A stretch of DNA of 62,000 bases from Zygnema cylindricum (Eukaryota > Streptophyta > Zygnematophyceae > Zygnematales > Zygnemataceae), in assembly GCA_037447655.1 (NCBI GenBank), contig JBBHKE010002950.1, forward strand, positions 1 to 62,000. Direction: 5' to 3'. Under the pieces are notes generated by a model that saw only the letters and a list, made by a program, of their open reading frames with translations, had not been told where the DNA came from and searched no databases. Both the position numbers and the translations under genes were made by a program. Positions within the stretch are counted from its first letter, which is position 1. Each line of letters opens with the position of its first letter. Shown here one piece after another: positions 44,797-55,720 of the stretch.

Positions 44797-45042
44797 CTAA
44801 TTTTCTAGTCTGCTTTTCTTTTTAACTCCCACCAAAAACATTTCTCCCCCCCCTTTTTTTTTCTTACTTTTCTCCTCATAAAACTTTGAGTAAATACCCT
44901 CGTATTTAAAGAAGTGTATAAGATGAGCCACAATAAACATTGCATCTTGTTGATCATACATGTCACTTTTCATAAATCCATGATCCTCCTTCACCACTCG
45001 GTGTCCACAGCTTGGGACCGAAGAGACTCTTCTCCGTTTCAA
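44797..45042 (-). CDS. Unrecognised 81-residue ORF next to the X3 polypurine tract
   Basis: It reads MKRRRVSSVPSCGHRV, then QQDAMFIVAHLIHFFKY, with a Lys/Gly-rich stretch SKKKKGGGEMF. It ends just before the polypurine tract, where other X elements have RNase H (MMTKPLPSP...), which is absent here. It may be unrelated interior of a non-autonomous X derivative or chance. I do not recognise the protein. Confidence 0.3.
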   Translation of the reverse strand: MKRRRVSSVPSCGHRVVKEDHGFMKSDMYDQQDAMFIVAHLIHFFKYEGIYSKFYEEKSKKKKGGGEMFLVGVKKKSRLEN

Positions 45043-47150
45043 ACATCAAAAATTCAAAAATCACCCAAAGGATAGATAGTGCCAACTACACGCCCGAACT
45101 ATGATCTCCACAAAAGACAGATTCAAAGATAAGGTGGCAATAGAGTCAAAAACAACACACAAAACAAAGATTCTCCAAAAAAAGGTTTGTTTGGAATTTT
45201 TGGGGGTTTCCTCAAGAGACACGTATGAAAGAGCAACCTGTCTCATTCGGACCCAAGTGTCTTATACATCAAGTTTGTCTATTTTCAGGTCCAAAAGGTC
45301 AACGCAATACAACTAACCCATCAATGAAAAACACGTGCACTTGAACTTATATTAGACAAATTGATTCATACCATACTCGAGGAAAAAAGTTATACTTCCA
45401 ACAGCGGCTAGATCCGCATCTCGAAGTCAAAATCTGTTCCACTATTATAAGACAAAGTCCTGAGAATGATACAAAAATGCCAAGTTTTGACCTGATATAA
45501 TTACTGGACTGCTCGTTAGTTGGACCTGAACTACATTCTTACTAACACCTAATAGCATAATCTACAGGAAAATCCGGAAAGTTACGTGGCGTTCCACAAT
45601 GTACCCACCCATTAGGGCTGTTGGCAACTGGTCGCATGTAATGTAATTGTAATCTTTCAAGCAGAATAACTTTGTCGTCCGGCCTCTGTTAGGCGTGAAA
45701 TAAAGTGCATTCCGCTCAAGATAAGAAATACCATAATCTTATTTAGTTTGGTGGACTCCCTCCTCCGTACTCTGATGACCCTACGGGGTAGAAAGAGCCC
45801 AAAAATCCTGGGTAAATAAAGGTGTGTCCAAAACGTAGACGAGCTTGACATCGTCGGACAAAATTTTGGGAATGAATTTGGCACGTGCGTGTTTATTTTG
45901 TGAGACAGAAAGCGCTTCTATCGCATGAAACATTGGTCAATTTGGGGTTCTTTGTTCTTTTATGCAAAATAATTCCGAGAGATAAGGGTGTAAGAGCAAG
46001 GAACTCAAACTTAGCGTCAGAGGTCAAAGTCAACCCCAGTCTTTCATGAAACTTTGGGCGTAATAAGCAGATTAGGGATTAGCGTAAACACAATGATTTC
46101 AATTCATCTATTGGTAAAATCCAACTGACGATTTTGGTTCAAAATTCTTCAATCTCGGTTTCATCAGTTTGGCATTGTAGGTTTAACCCAAAGCGAAGCC
46201 GAACGACAACGAACCAGACCCAAGTCTTGTTTCACAATTGCACCAACCTATACTTTTCAAGCGACAAAACATTTGTGTAGGGCGAAGTTCTATCTGACGT
46301 TTTTGTAATTGTACGGCCAACTTCACAGACGGTGTGGATTGAGGGTATAATTCCATTAGAAGAAAAGTAGGGTTCATTACTGGACGCCGTACGTTTTCAT
46401 ACATCTTCGTACAAAGTCGTACCTTAATTTTTTTTTGTCAATCGAAACATCGTTACAGGAAAGCTATTTAGAGGCTCCAATGATGTAGGCGTAATTCTTG
46501 GTTGTTGGATATTCTATTTTTTTAGATCCACGAAGCAATAGCGCACATCATCCAGTGTGAAGATGCTCTCCTAGCGAGGAGAGTTGCACGATACTGGTCG
46601 TGTACCATTGGTACACGTGAAAAAACAAAAAAATATATACTTTGAAAAAGAGAGTACACGTGAAAAAACTAAAAAATATATACTTTGAACAAGTGATCAC
46701 GGGCCTACACGTCGTACAGGCCATGTGCCACCAGCCACACTGGATGCAGGTGACCCGAAAATAACCTCGCACTCTCCGTCTAACATCCACCGACATTCAA
46801 AGTTTGCCGCGTTTTTTTGCCATTGCGTTTCGAAATTTTGATTTCCATTTTCAAAATCAAAATGTGGCTGCAAACTTGACGTACAAATCATTAACTACCT
46901 CCAGTAGTACAAAAATTTTGCTTTGACTTTTCGTTTGTAGATTTTTTAAGATTTTCAAAATTAGGACTCTAACCTATGTGGCGCCAATCATAATTGAGAA
47001 AGGTTTGTTACTAGCCCAAAAAAATGGAGCGGGCATCCACTAAACGGTGCCAGTAGACTTGTGCGTACATTTACTAGGACCGCCTAATGGAATTCTACCC
47101 TGAGGGTAACATTCCATCATAGTTGTTCACGGCCTTTAGTGTGAACGATT
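45043..47150. other. Unassigned stretch
   Basis: Short ORFs on both strands with no recognisable domain. It probably includes the interior of the X3 derivative. A 43-bp tandem duplication (gtacacgtgaaaaaac at 46611 and 46654, each followed by aaaaaatatatactttgaa) is the only clear structure. Confidence 0.4.
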
Positions 47151-47159
47151 TAATCGTGA

Positions 47160-47530
47160 CGAAGTATACGTAACAAACGCATTGAACCTTTTGAAAAATT
47201 CGTAAAAATCGTTAATGAATTTTCGTACGTATTATTCCGTACATGTAAACAGAAATAAATTTCACATATACCGCATTTTGTACATTTTTCGTAAATTTTC
47301 CGTATCTTTTCGTAATAGTCCATACATTTTTGGTATATTTCCAACATTCCCGTAAAATTTATGTTCACTTTACCGGACAGAAAGTACTAGGAAGTGCAAC
47401 GTATCTTTTCATTAAATCCGTACATTTACCGTACATTTGACGTACAGTTATCGTAAAATGCTGTACAATGCCGTAAATTAGCCGTTCAGTTTACCGGACA
47501 AAAAGTACATCACGAGTTTTTGCGATTTTT
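47160..47530. repeat. GTACA-rich degenerate repeat with a ~130-bp duplication
   Basis: Dense ccgtacattt-like words. gttcactttaccggacagaa at 47352 recurs as gttcagtttaccggacaaaa at 47484. Non-coding. Confidence 0.5.
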
Positions 47531-47779
47531 TCAAAAGTCACGAATTATACGTTTCAAATTTTCAATAGCAAAAAAGGAAAAAATCGCGCTATTTGAACAA
47601 CAAGGGTTCAAACCCTAGTTTAAATGTGCGAACTAAATTGGAAGGAAGTTCTGTATGGCAGACATCCGTACAGTGCATTTATTGTATTTGTTCATTTGAG
47701 TAAAATACGCGGTACACTGTGTACTTTTATTAACGTTGATGTTTCTTTGTCCCCTCACTAATAGCGATATAGCGGTGTA

Positions 47780-48319
47780 CACCGTGAATCGCTATTAGCG
47801 TAATAAAAAATATAGCGTAATGAAACAATTAGCGTACTTCACGGTAAATTGTGTTTTTTCGGGTACACCATGATACTAATTTATCATGTACTCTAATTTG
47901 TAATTTAAAAAAATTAAGCACCCGCCCCAAACTTGTTTACACTAATATAGGTTCTGTTCAAAATCTGACAAATCGTACACAAATCGTACGTTCACACCGT
48001 CGAAACGTGGTTGCCGGACGAATATGTGAGAACGTGACTTTTGACAGCCCGATTGTATTCCCTTTTTAGAGCGCATATTCTCATGCGTCCGTGGTTACTT
48101 TAGCCCATTAATTATACTTTCTCACTTAAAAAGGTACATTTTTGTACTGTCTGACACCAACCGTACAACACTCTATTTAGAATTTTAGATGATAAAAATT
48201 GGAAAAGAACCCTAAATGGCGTAAAAGAAAAAACATAATAATTTATGCTGTTTAAGAATTTGGGGACAAAAAAAAGGTACCTTAAATAGCGTCCATTACG
48301 CTAGTAACGATTCACGGTG
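47780..48319. mobile_element. CACCG-end MITE-like element, 540 bp
   Basis: It starts CACCGTGAATCGCTATTAG after TA and ends gctagtaacgattcacggtg before TA. The TA on its left is shared with the end of another element (tatagcggtg). It contains the conserved core gagcgcatattctcatgcgt and ttaaaaaggtacatttttgt. Confidence 0.75.
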
Positions 48320-48326
48320 TACATTA

Positions 48327-48909
48327 CACCGTCGATCGTATTTAGCGTTTAGAAATTATTAGTGTGTAAAATAATTTAGTGTCATGTACACTAATTTTGA
48401 CATAGAAAATTTTCGAAAAAAATGTTATACATTAATTTTTCTACGAATGCCAATATGGGTACAGCTGATTTGTCGAGAGGATATTCACAGTAACATAGGT
48501 AAAAGTACAAATTCTGACAATTCGTACACTGTCGCATACTTTCACTCTAATTAATTCCTAACTCTAATTTCAGTTTTTTAGGGTGTAGGCAATACGTGAC
48601 AAATAAATGTACAATAAAACAGGTACAAGTAAGAAATCTTTTAATTCACAGGGCAAATTTTCGTGTGATAGCAGATATTTTTTTTAAATATCCGTACTTG
48701 TAAAATTAAAAAGTACATTTTTATACGAGCCGACACGTGACGTACTCCACACTAATAAAAAACACATAAATCAAAATGGTGTACATTAATTGTTCATCTC
48801 GTAATTAGCGTACAGGAAAAATTAGTATCATTTACCCTATTTTAGGTAAAGCCCTCAAAATTTAGGGGCGCCGAATTAGTGTTCAACACGCTAAATACGA
48901 TTTACGGTG
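48327..48909. mobile_element. CACCG-end MITE-like element, 583 bp
   Basis: It starts CACCGTCGATCGTATTTAG and ends cgctaaatacgatttacggtg, TA on both sides. Only 7 bp separate it from the previous element. The interior has aaaaagtacatttttatacg and the ccacacta word. Confidence 0.7.
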
Positions 48910-48936
48910 TACAGTATTGTACTATACAGTACAGTA

Positions 48937-49154
48937 CACCGTGAATCGGTATTGGCGTAATGGACGCTATTTAAGGTACCTTTTTTTTTTTTTTAATTCT
49001 CAAATATAATTATCCACACTATTTAAAAAAAAACCCTAATTCCTAATTAGAATAAACGATTTCGTTGAAAATTTCCAAATTCTCAATTAGCGTAAATGAC
49101 GGTAATTGTTCCTACACGCTAAAGAAACCTTTACGCGAATAACGATTCACGGTG
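48937..49154. mobile_element. CACCG-end MITE-like element, 218 bp
   Basis: It starts CACCGTGAATCGGTATTGG and ends gcgaataacgattcacggtg, with TA flanks. It contains ggacgctatttaaggtacc and tttccaaattctcaattag and looks like an internally deleted member of the group. Confidence 0.7.
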
Positions 49155-49211
49155 TACTGTACTCCAATCACGACAGACAAGGATTACACGGTATATTTTC
49201 TTAGACAAGTA

Positions 49212-50167
49212 CACCGCGAATCGTTATTAGTGGCAGAGTTTAAATAATGTTGAAGAAAATTTACCGCAATTGATGATAATTAAGAATTTGATTTTTTTTT
49301 TTTAAAAGGTGCATTCTAATTTCGGCATTATGCTAATTTGGGAACAGCAAACATGGAATATTCACCGTACGGTTATATACATTAATATATGTATCCGTAC
49401 ATAATAACAAAAATCGTACGACGTCGTGAAATATAAAATCCGTACATGTCTGACTAATTTACGTGTCAGACTAATCCCCTTTTTTGAGCGCACGTTCGTA
49501 GGCGTGCGCGTCTGATTTAATTCATTTTTTGTAAAATTTTCACTTGGAAAGGTACATTTATGTACGGTCTGACATCGACCCTGAACCACACTATTTAGAT
49601 TTTACTGTACTTTCGTTCTTTACGCTACACCGCGCATCGTTATTAGTGTCAACAACTCTAATTTGGGTTCTTAAAATTTTGATTTTTTTCCTCAAATAGG
49701 ATACGTGATTTTAATTTTTCCTCGACGTTAACTAAGGTTCCGTACAAAATAGCGTAAAGAATAAGAATACAATAACATCTAAATAGTGTGGTGTACGTTC
49801 GATGTCAGACCGTACATAAATGTAGCTTTTCAAGTGAAAAATTTACAAAAAAATGAATTAAATTAGACGCGCACGCATGGGAACGTGCGCTCAAAAAGCG
49901 GGATTAGTCTGACACGTAAATTAGTCTAACATGTACGGATTTTTGAATTTCACGACGGCGTACGATTTCCAATATTTTGTACGAATACATATATCAATGT
50001 ATATAATCGTACAGAAAATATTCCATTTTTGTTGTTCCAAATTAGCATTAACACCGAAATTACAATAAACCTTTTTTTTTCTAATTTTCAATTTCTTAAT
50101 TAGCACCAATGACGGTAAATTTACTTCCACACTATCTAAACCTTGACACTAATAACGATACGCGGTG
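49212..50167. mobile_element. CACCG-end foldback element (arms A and A')
   Basis: Left arm A (49212–49626) starts CACCGCGAATCGTTATTAG. Right arm A' (49753–50167), reverse-complemented, matches it for about 400 bp (gcattatgctaatttggg, tatatacattaatatatgta, ccgtacatgtctgactaatt, ccacactatttaga, ttctttacgcta). Segment B (49627–49752) sits at the centre after TA. Confidence 0.75.
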
Positions 50168-50291
50168 AATTTTGTACGTTACCTTAATTAACATCAAGGA
50201 AAAATTAAAATCATGTATCCTATTTGAGGAAAAAAATCAATATTTTAGGAACCCAAATTAGTGACTTTGACACTAATAACGATTCGCAGTG
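49627..50291. mobile_element. CACCG-end element (arms B and B') interlocked with the previous one
   Basis: B (49627–49752) starts CACCGCGCATCGTTATTAG and continues ctaatttgggttcttaaaat and ttcctcaaataggatacgtg. B' (50168–50291) is its reverse complement, ending actaataacgattcgcagtg. Arm A' of the preceding element lies between B and B', so the order is A B A' B'. Confidence 0.7.
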
Positions 50292-50293
50292 TA

Positions 50294-50802
50294 CACCGCC
50301 AAACGCTATTAGAGTAAATGAATAAACAGCGTAAAAAACAATTTAGTGTTATCAACGCTAATTAGGAAAATAAAAAATTAAAGAAAAACATATATACTTG
50401 TTAATCACTAACTCTAGTTTGGGTTTTCTCGACTAATAAATACCCGCTGTATCGATGTCTACATCAATATATGTAGCGGTACAAAATCTGACAATTCGTA
50501 CGCCAAAATCTGAATATTCGAGTTTGCGTCTCTTTTCCCAGTGCACATTCACATGCGTGCGCAATTACATTAAATGACTTTTTGTACATTTTTATTTCAA
50601 AAAGTACATTTTGGTACGGAAAAACCCTGTCCGTACACCACACTATAAACATCGCAGTGTACTTCCGTTATTAACGCTAATTAAAAAAAGAACCCTAAAA
50701 GGCGTAAAGGAAAAAATAGAATTATGGATTGTATTTCAGGTTTAAAAATTTTAAACAAGGTTACCAACTTAGCGTTATTTACTCTAATAGCGATTGGCGG
50801 TG
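50294..50802. mobile_element. CACCG-end MITE-like element, 509 bp
   Basis: It starts CACCGCCAAACGCTATTAG directly after the TA that ends B', and ends ctctaatagcgattggcggtg before TA. It contains the core gtgcacattcacatgcgtgc and aaaagtacattttggtacgg. Confidence 0.75.
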
Positions 50803-51569
50803 TACTGACTACAAAACTAGCATTAAGGATTACTCCACGCTATTTAACTGGTTCACACCACTGCATTTGATATGGTAAACAAAATTGTCGTCGGATTAAA
50901 AACAACTTACGGTAGCGATTCAACGACAGATTCTACTCAAACACCACAACAACGTAAAATAGTCAGTAAGATATGCGGACAAATCCTAATTTGTTCGATT
51001 GAGACATATAAAGCGGGTTTATGATCCGATTTATTTGGCATCATAGAAATTAGGTGGCATGAAATATTACTTGGTGGAAGTTACTAGTTTACGTACATTA
51101 TTGAATTAATGTAGGTTGTTGTAGGTAGTAGTTGTTGTAAAAAGCTCACAAGTGTATATAATGATATGAGCTTTGTTAGTATAAATATCAATGAGTTATG
51201 GAAAGTAGGGACCAAAGATGTAGTACTTTAGAGTTGTCGAGTGTGTGTAAGGTGCTTAAGTGGAAGATATAGTCTTTATTCTACCTTTGTTTATTTAATA
51301 AAAATTGTAAGGCGAAATTCAAATGTTTTGTGAATGTTATGCAGTACTAAGTTCATATGTTAAGGGTGAATATGTATTGTTTAGAATTTCATTTGGGACG
51401 AAGCTATGGTATGCGTTTGCATGAAACTTAGGTAGTTGTCTTCACACGCACGGAGAGGGTGTCATTCAATATGATTCTTCATTGGCCTAGTTTTCTCATC
51501 GCAGGGGAGGTATAGTTTTGGGTGGTTTCCGCGGTCTATTTTAGACCAAAGAACAATAGATAATGAGCA
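50803..51569. other. Unassigned AT-rich stretch
   Basis: No ORF with recognisable protein and no clear repeat apart from ttgttgtaggtag words near 51115. I see nothing to annotate. Confidence 0.45.
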
Positions 51570-51860
51570 ACTTGATACTATGGGCGACTTAATTCCAATG
51601 GCGGTTGAAAAAATTGGTTGTTTAGGAGTTGCCTTCGACACTCTTTCGTAAGAAGGGCCTTAGGAGCCCTCTTGCTTCAATCCTTACTTCATTTTATCGT
51701 CAACGTTCATAAGAAAGATATTGCAAGTTTCTACCCTCATTCTATCCGTAATTGCTGTTATGGACCGCTAGCGTGTTCCAAAACTTCCTCGGAGTGTCCC
51801 CTCGAGGCAAGGGGATTTAATAGGTTGCTTTTAATAAATTTTTGCCCCTGAAATGGTTTG
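51570..51860 (+). pseudogene. Fragment of the retroelement C-terminal region also seen at 54500–55720
   Basis: DLIPMAVEKIGCLGVAFDTLS, then in another frame RSPLASILTSFYRQRS, aligns with LMAVEIFRSLGVALDEFL and GSPPASVLTFFYRQRLSVAL of the inverted copy. At DNA level the similarity runs from about 51655 to 51860. Stops and frameshifts; 5' part absent. Confidence 0.55.
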
Positions 51861-52626
51861 GTTAGGTAGTGTTGGTCGGTGTCGTATTATGTTGTTTTGT
51901 GATTGTTGCTTTTTTTAATGTCTTTGGTTGGCACGCCTTTTGTCTATGTGTTAGTTTCTTTCGCACTGTTTTTCCGTTTCACCTCCCGGTTTGTCAGTTT
52001 CGTCTTTGCCATCCACATTTTTGGATCCCTTGTACTCATATGATTTACCATCACGTTTTCTATTTAAAATCTTATATATCCATCACTTCAAACACCATTT
52101 TTTCCTCCAAAACAATTTTGCGTAACAAGGCTTGTTTTTTCGTGTTTGAATTATTTTCTAAACAATTTTTTCATGCAAGGATCATAATTAAGAAGGCTAT
52201 GATACAAATTACTTTTCCTTTAATGCGAAAAATATGATATTAGACCGACCATATTGAAGGTCATGTGGGAGTAAACGCAATGTAAAGACGGGGTATGGAC
52301 ATACTAAGCCATCTCTTCGTATAAATGTCAAATATAGATACATTTTTTAATATTTTGGATCAGTGCCTATACACCAAGTCCATATTTCCCCCAAGGTGTT
52401 TAATGTGGGAACTGTAGAAGACTTGTCTTGCATTTGTTGTTGGAGTTTCTAATTGTTGGTTGTCATTTGTCAACATTAATGAACTTCACGTTATAGACAC
52501 TTAAAATTGAAGTTTGAATATCACAATTGTTTGATTTTCGACACGTTTAAGATAATTTTATTTGAGGTTACAAGTGGTCACAATGATGTGATTCCAAATA
52601 GTAGAATATCCAGAAAAACTAAAATA
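51861..52626. other. Unassigned stretch
   Basis: A 122-residue Phe/Cys-rich open frame at 51869–52237 has no recognisable domain and codon-like pattern is not evident. It is followed by AT-rich sequence up to the TSD of the solo LTR. Confidence 0.4.
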
Positions 52627-53180
52627 GGTTTTGAAACTCTGAGACCTCCATTGGCCCCCAGAGTATGCAGATCCAAAAGAAGCTAATCTAGATAGTGCCG
52701 ACTCCAAGTTGATATAAACCCAAGTGACTGACCCCTTGACAGTCAGAACCCCAATATAGATTCACCCCTGTGAAATAACACTTTCTGTGTGCTCAGTTCC
52801 ACCACAGAATGCAAAGTTAGAATATGAGATTTGGACACATTCACCCACTTTGACTTTCCCTTAGAAATGCAGCCACCCTGGCAGACAAAAACTCTGACCG
52901 ACTACACCCCTGTGTAGCGTGGACTCCCCTGAGTCCGCAGCAAAAAGAATCACTGAAAATGGTCAAGTAAATTGATAGTTATGGCTGGCCAAAGTTTGCC
53001 ATTTATACAGGGTGCTCTCTGGGAGAGGCAGCTACCTACCCAAAATTTTCTAAGTCCTATTCCCTCTCTAAAACTCTATCTACTGAAGTACGGCACCAAT
53101 CAAATTACTGTGTCGTACAGAAAAGTACAGGTGCCGGTGTACTTTATGTACGGCCATTGTACGACATGGCCAAAATGTCG

Positions 53181-53253
53181 ACACGTGTCAAATCAGGATT
53201 AGTTCCTGTAATCTCCGGAATTCCCGTAGTCCAATGTTATCACGCCACGTGTC
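53181..53253. promoter_or_regulatory. G-box-like CACGTG pair in the X LTR
   Basis: ACACGTGT at 53181–53188 and gccacgtgtc at 53244–53253. Equivalent motifs occur in other X LTRs (tgccacgtgtcat near 17570; gacacgtggca near 27745). Plant bZIP/bHLH factors bind such cores; activity here is inference. Confidence 0.45.
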
Positions 53254-53364
53254 ATTTGACGTGGCAAAGACCGTAAAACGCCAAAAATGCCTTTTCCGTG
53301 ATCGCGGCGCCTATCGTGGCCGTCCGATCAATACCGGCTATAATCCTAGCCGCTGAAATTCGAC

Positions 53365-53466
53365 GCGCGGTATTTGTTTCGCTATCGAAACAAATGCGCG
53401 GTATTTGTTTCGCTATCGAAACAAATGCGCGGTATTTGTTTCGCTATCGAAACAAATGCGCGGTAT
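53365..53466. repeat. Three 31-bp dyad repeats in the solo X LTR
   Basis: The unit gcgcggtatttgtttcgcta plus tcgaaacaaat starts at 53365, 53396 and 53427, followed by a partial fourth. Each contains the inverted pair atttgtttcg/cgaaacaaat. Other X LTRs (27600, 32575) have one copy. Confidence 0.85.
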
Positions 53467-53878
53467 CCGTTCTGTCCCCATACCGTACTTCGTACTAAAT
53501 TAAACTGTATCTATGTACTAAGTATCTATTAGCCGTTAAACGGATTAATCTACATATAACGATTTATATATTTATCAAACCCTATATATCGTAATATCTG
53601 TTCTAGACATAACGGCTAGAGCTAACGGCTAAAGCGGATTGACGGACGGCAGGTACCAGGATCAATTCCTGGGTCCGTCAACTAACTTTTGGTAAGTCTA
53701 CCTAATTTACCCCCTGTCTTCTCTAGAGAGCCTAGGCAGCCATGGCTCTAGCTCCCTATCCAGCCTTCAGTGACTACAACAAGTGTGGGGGCTTGGAGAG
53801 GGGAGTTAGAGGCAGACCGCCTCAGCTCTTTTTCTATCCTAATACAGACCTAGAAAATACTCAAATATCAACAGGTTT

Positions 53879-54499
53879 GGCTTTAATGACAATTCTGAAT
53901 TTTTTCTGCAACGAAAGCCTTCCAATATGGTCAATTTTTTTGTGAAGCCTTTAAAGTGGTCTATATCATTATGCTTACGATTTAAACAGTTATATCAGCA
54001 ATGTTCTAAATTGCGAGGTTATCGATGACCTAAATCAACATGGAAGTATTGAAGACGCCAAAGCCTCATTATGCGATAATAATTTGTAATATAAATAATA
54101 AGCTATTCTATATGGATTATACAATCATATCGATCGTTATTAAAGTTAACAGTAAATAATGATTAGCGGTGTAGTGGACTCCGCTTAGGATAAAAAACAT
54201 GATGATGGTATAGGTGTCCCACAAATTGTCGAAACTCTACACTCATTGAAAAAGTAGATCGTACAGCTCATAGGTATCTGTTGGTAGTCATTTGGAAATT
54301 CCACCTCTTGGTAGTCATATGGACATTCCACCCTACAATAGTATTGTTCCCTCATGTAGTTTTTCAGTTTGTTCCCATGGACATTGCGTTTTTTGTTAAG
54401 GTGGAGTGTCTAACAACTATTCAATTCACCCTCAACATGAGCAAACTTGCATGGCCAAAACTGACGAACTAAAAGAAATACAACAACGCACTTAAACCA
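53879..54499. other. Unassigned spacer with a 27-bp duplication
   Basis: ttggtagtcat..gga.attccacc occurs at 54281 and 54308. A lone CACCG-family right end (aataatgattagcggtgtag) lies near 54160. Nothing else recognised. Confidence 0.45.
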
Positions 54500-55720
54500 T
54501 CACTACAACCCCAACCTCGATAGAAGTAAATATCTATGAAAAGCAACCTCGTAAGTCCCCCAAGCCCGAGGGAGCATGTTGAAGGAGATGTGGAACACGT
54601 CGACGATCCATAACCGCAATAGCCGATCGAAGGAGGATAGAAGAGTGCACTCGCTGTAAAGCCACAGATAAACGTTGACGATAAAAAAAAGTAAGGACAG
54701 AAGCAGGAGGGCTCCCGAGTCCCCGTTGCGGGAATAGGCTCTAGCCACAAGTACAGAGAAACTCATCCAATGCAACACCCAAACTACGAAAGATCTCGAC
54801 GGCCATCAGAATAAAGTCATCCATAGGTTCTCGGTGTGGATAACCTCTCTCTTTCGACTTAGCGCCATCATGGGTAACCTCTCCAACATGTCGAGCTGCT
54901 TGACAAACGACACTAGCGGAAGTAGGGTTCGCCAAAACAATATCACCAAAGATGTGACGTGCAACATCGAGCTAAACAATATCGATCCTGCGCGAAGGAA
55001 TAATATGAGAAACCTCCAGATGCACAAAAAATACCCCTTGGGAAGCGATAGTCACAATGGCGTCGTGAATTGTATCTTGTGCTTAGATCAATTCTCCCCC
55101 ATGGGAGCAACGAAAGAAATGGATGCCATCGGGGTCAAGGACACGACCACACGAGCAAATTAGGGAGCAAAGTGAAGGAGGATGAGGGAGGCCAAGTCAA
55201 AACTTGAGGGTTGTGGTGAATTGAGTGGAGTGAATAAAATAGGTGCAGCGGATACCCAAGCTCCTATAACTATATCCACCACAAGAGAGAATACGGGCAC
55301 GCGTAGAATGAGAGGGAAGCGCCTCGAGAAGCTCGGTTATATTGGAAATTGATCGGATATCGATTTATGGACACGCGCAACTAATTTCGTAACAAGGGTA
55401 GAAAGAACTGGCATATCTACCAAATCAAGAGGAGGAAGAGAAAATGTTGCCTCTAGAAGGATCGTTGGAAGGCGAACACACCGTCCAGAACCCGAGGGAC
55501 CACAGTGGTAACAACGGGGGTGTCCCCGACCAATAAGCGTGAAACAAGAGTGAAGGCAATAAGGCACCAACTTCCCAAATAGGCAGTGGGAGTAACACGG
55601 GCAATCGATAGTAAACCCAATCCCCCTGTAGAGCCAAGAAGGGATGCTTGAATGCGCGCCGAAGGCTCAAGCTCGTGATTAAATGTCCACGGACCTAACA
55701 AAGGGTGATGGGCGTCCATG
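54500..55720 (-). pseudogene. C-terminal region of an RT-type retroelement ORF (zinc-binding plus nuclease-like)
   Basis: The minus strand, over several frames, gives in order ELEPSARIQASLLGSTGG, then CGRVLDPDGIHFFRCSHGGE (CxH/C-type zinc-binding pattern), SHIIPSRRIDIV and LDVARH (positions expected for a PD-(D/E)xK-like nuclease), LANPTSASVVCQAARHVGE, REPMDDFILMAVEIFRSLGV and PPASVLTFFYRQRLSVALQR. From memory this order is typical of the region after reverse transcriptase in a retroelement ORF common in plants and algae; the exact family is not certain. At least three stops and frameshifts. The RT domain itself is not seen. Confidence 0.55.

Larger units (their letters stand above)
52632..53873 (-). 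mobile_element. Solo family X LTR, 1242 bp, TSD GGTTT
   Basis: TGAAACTCTGAGACC...CAAATATCAACA on plus, flanked by GGTTT at 52627–52631 and 53874–53878. This is the cleanest X LTR in the window and defines the family ends. Its first ~540 bp are almost identical to 11292–11832. It carries a 31-bp dyad array and CACGTG motifs. Formed by recombination between the two LTRs of a full element. Confidence 0.92.

Noticed and set aside
44797-45042. The 81-codon ORF as a genuine host gene
   Set aside because: Not supported: no domain, directly abuts an LTR polypurine tract. Kept only as an unrecognised ORF with low confidence.
47780-50802. Regularly spaced repeats that could suggest a CRISPR array
   Set aside because: The elements are 218–583 bp transposon-like units with inverted ends in a eukaryotic genome.
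51869-52237. 122-codon plus-strand frame rich in Phe and Cys
   Set aside because: No signal, domain or homologous copy seen; a chance frame in T-rich DNA is more likely.
54834-55163. 109-codon plus-strand frame
   Set aside because: Antisense to the RT-associated C-terminal remnant, whose minus-strand motifs are convincing.
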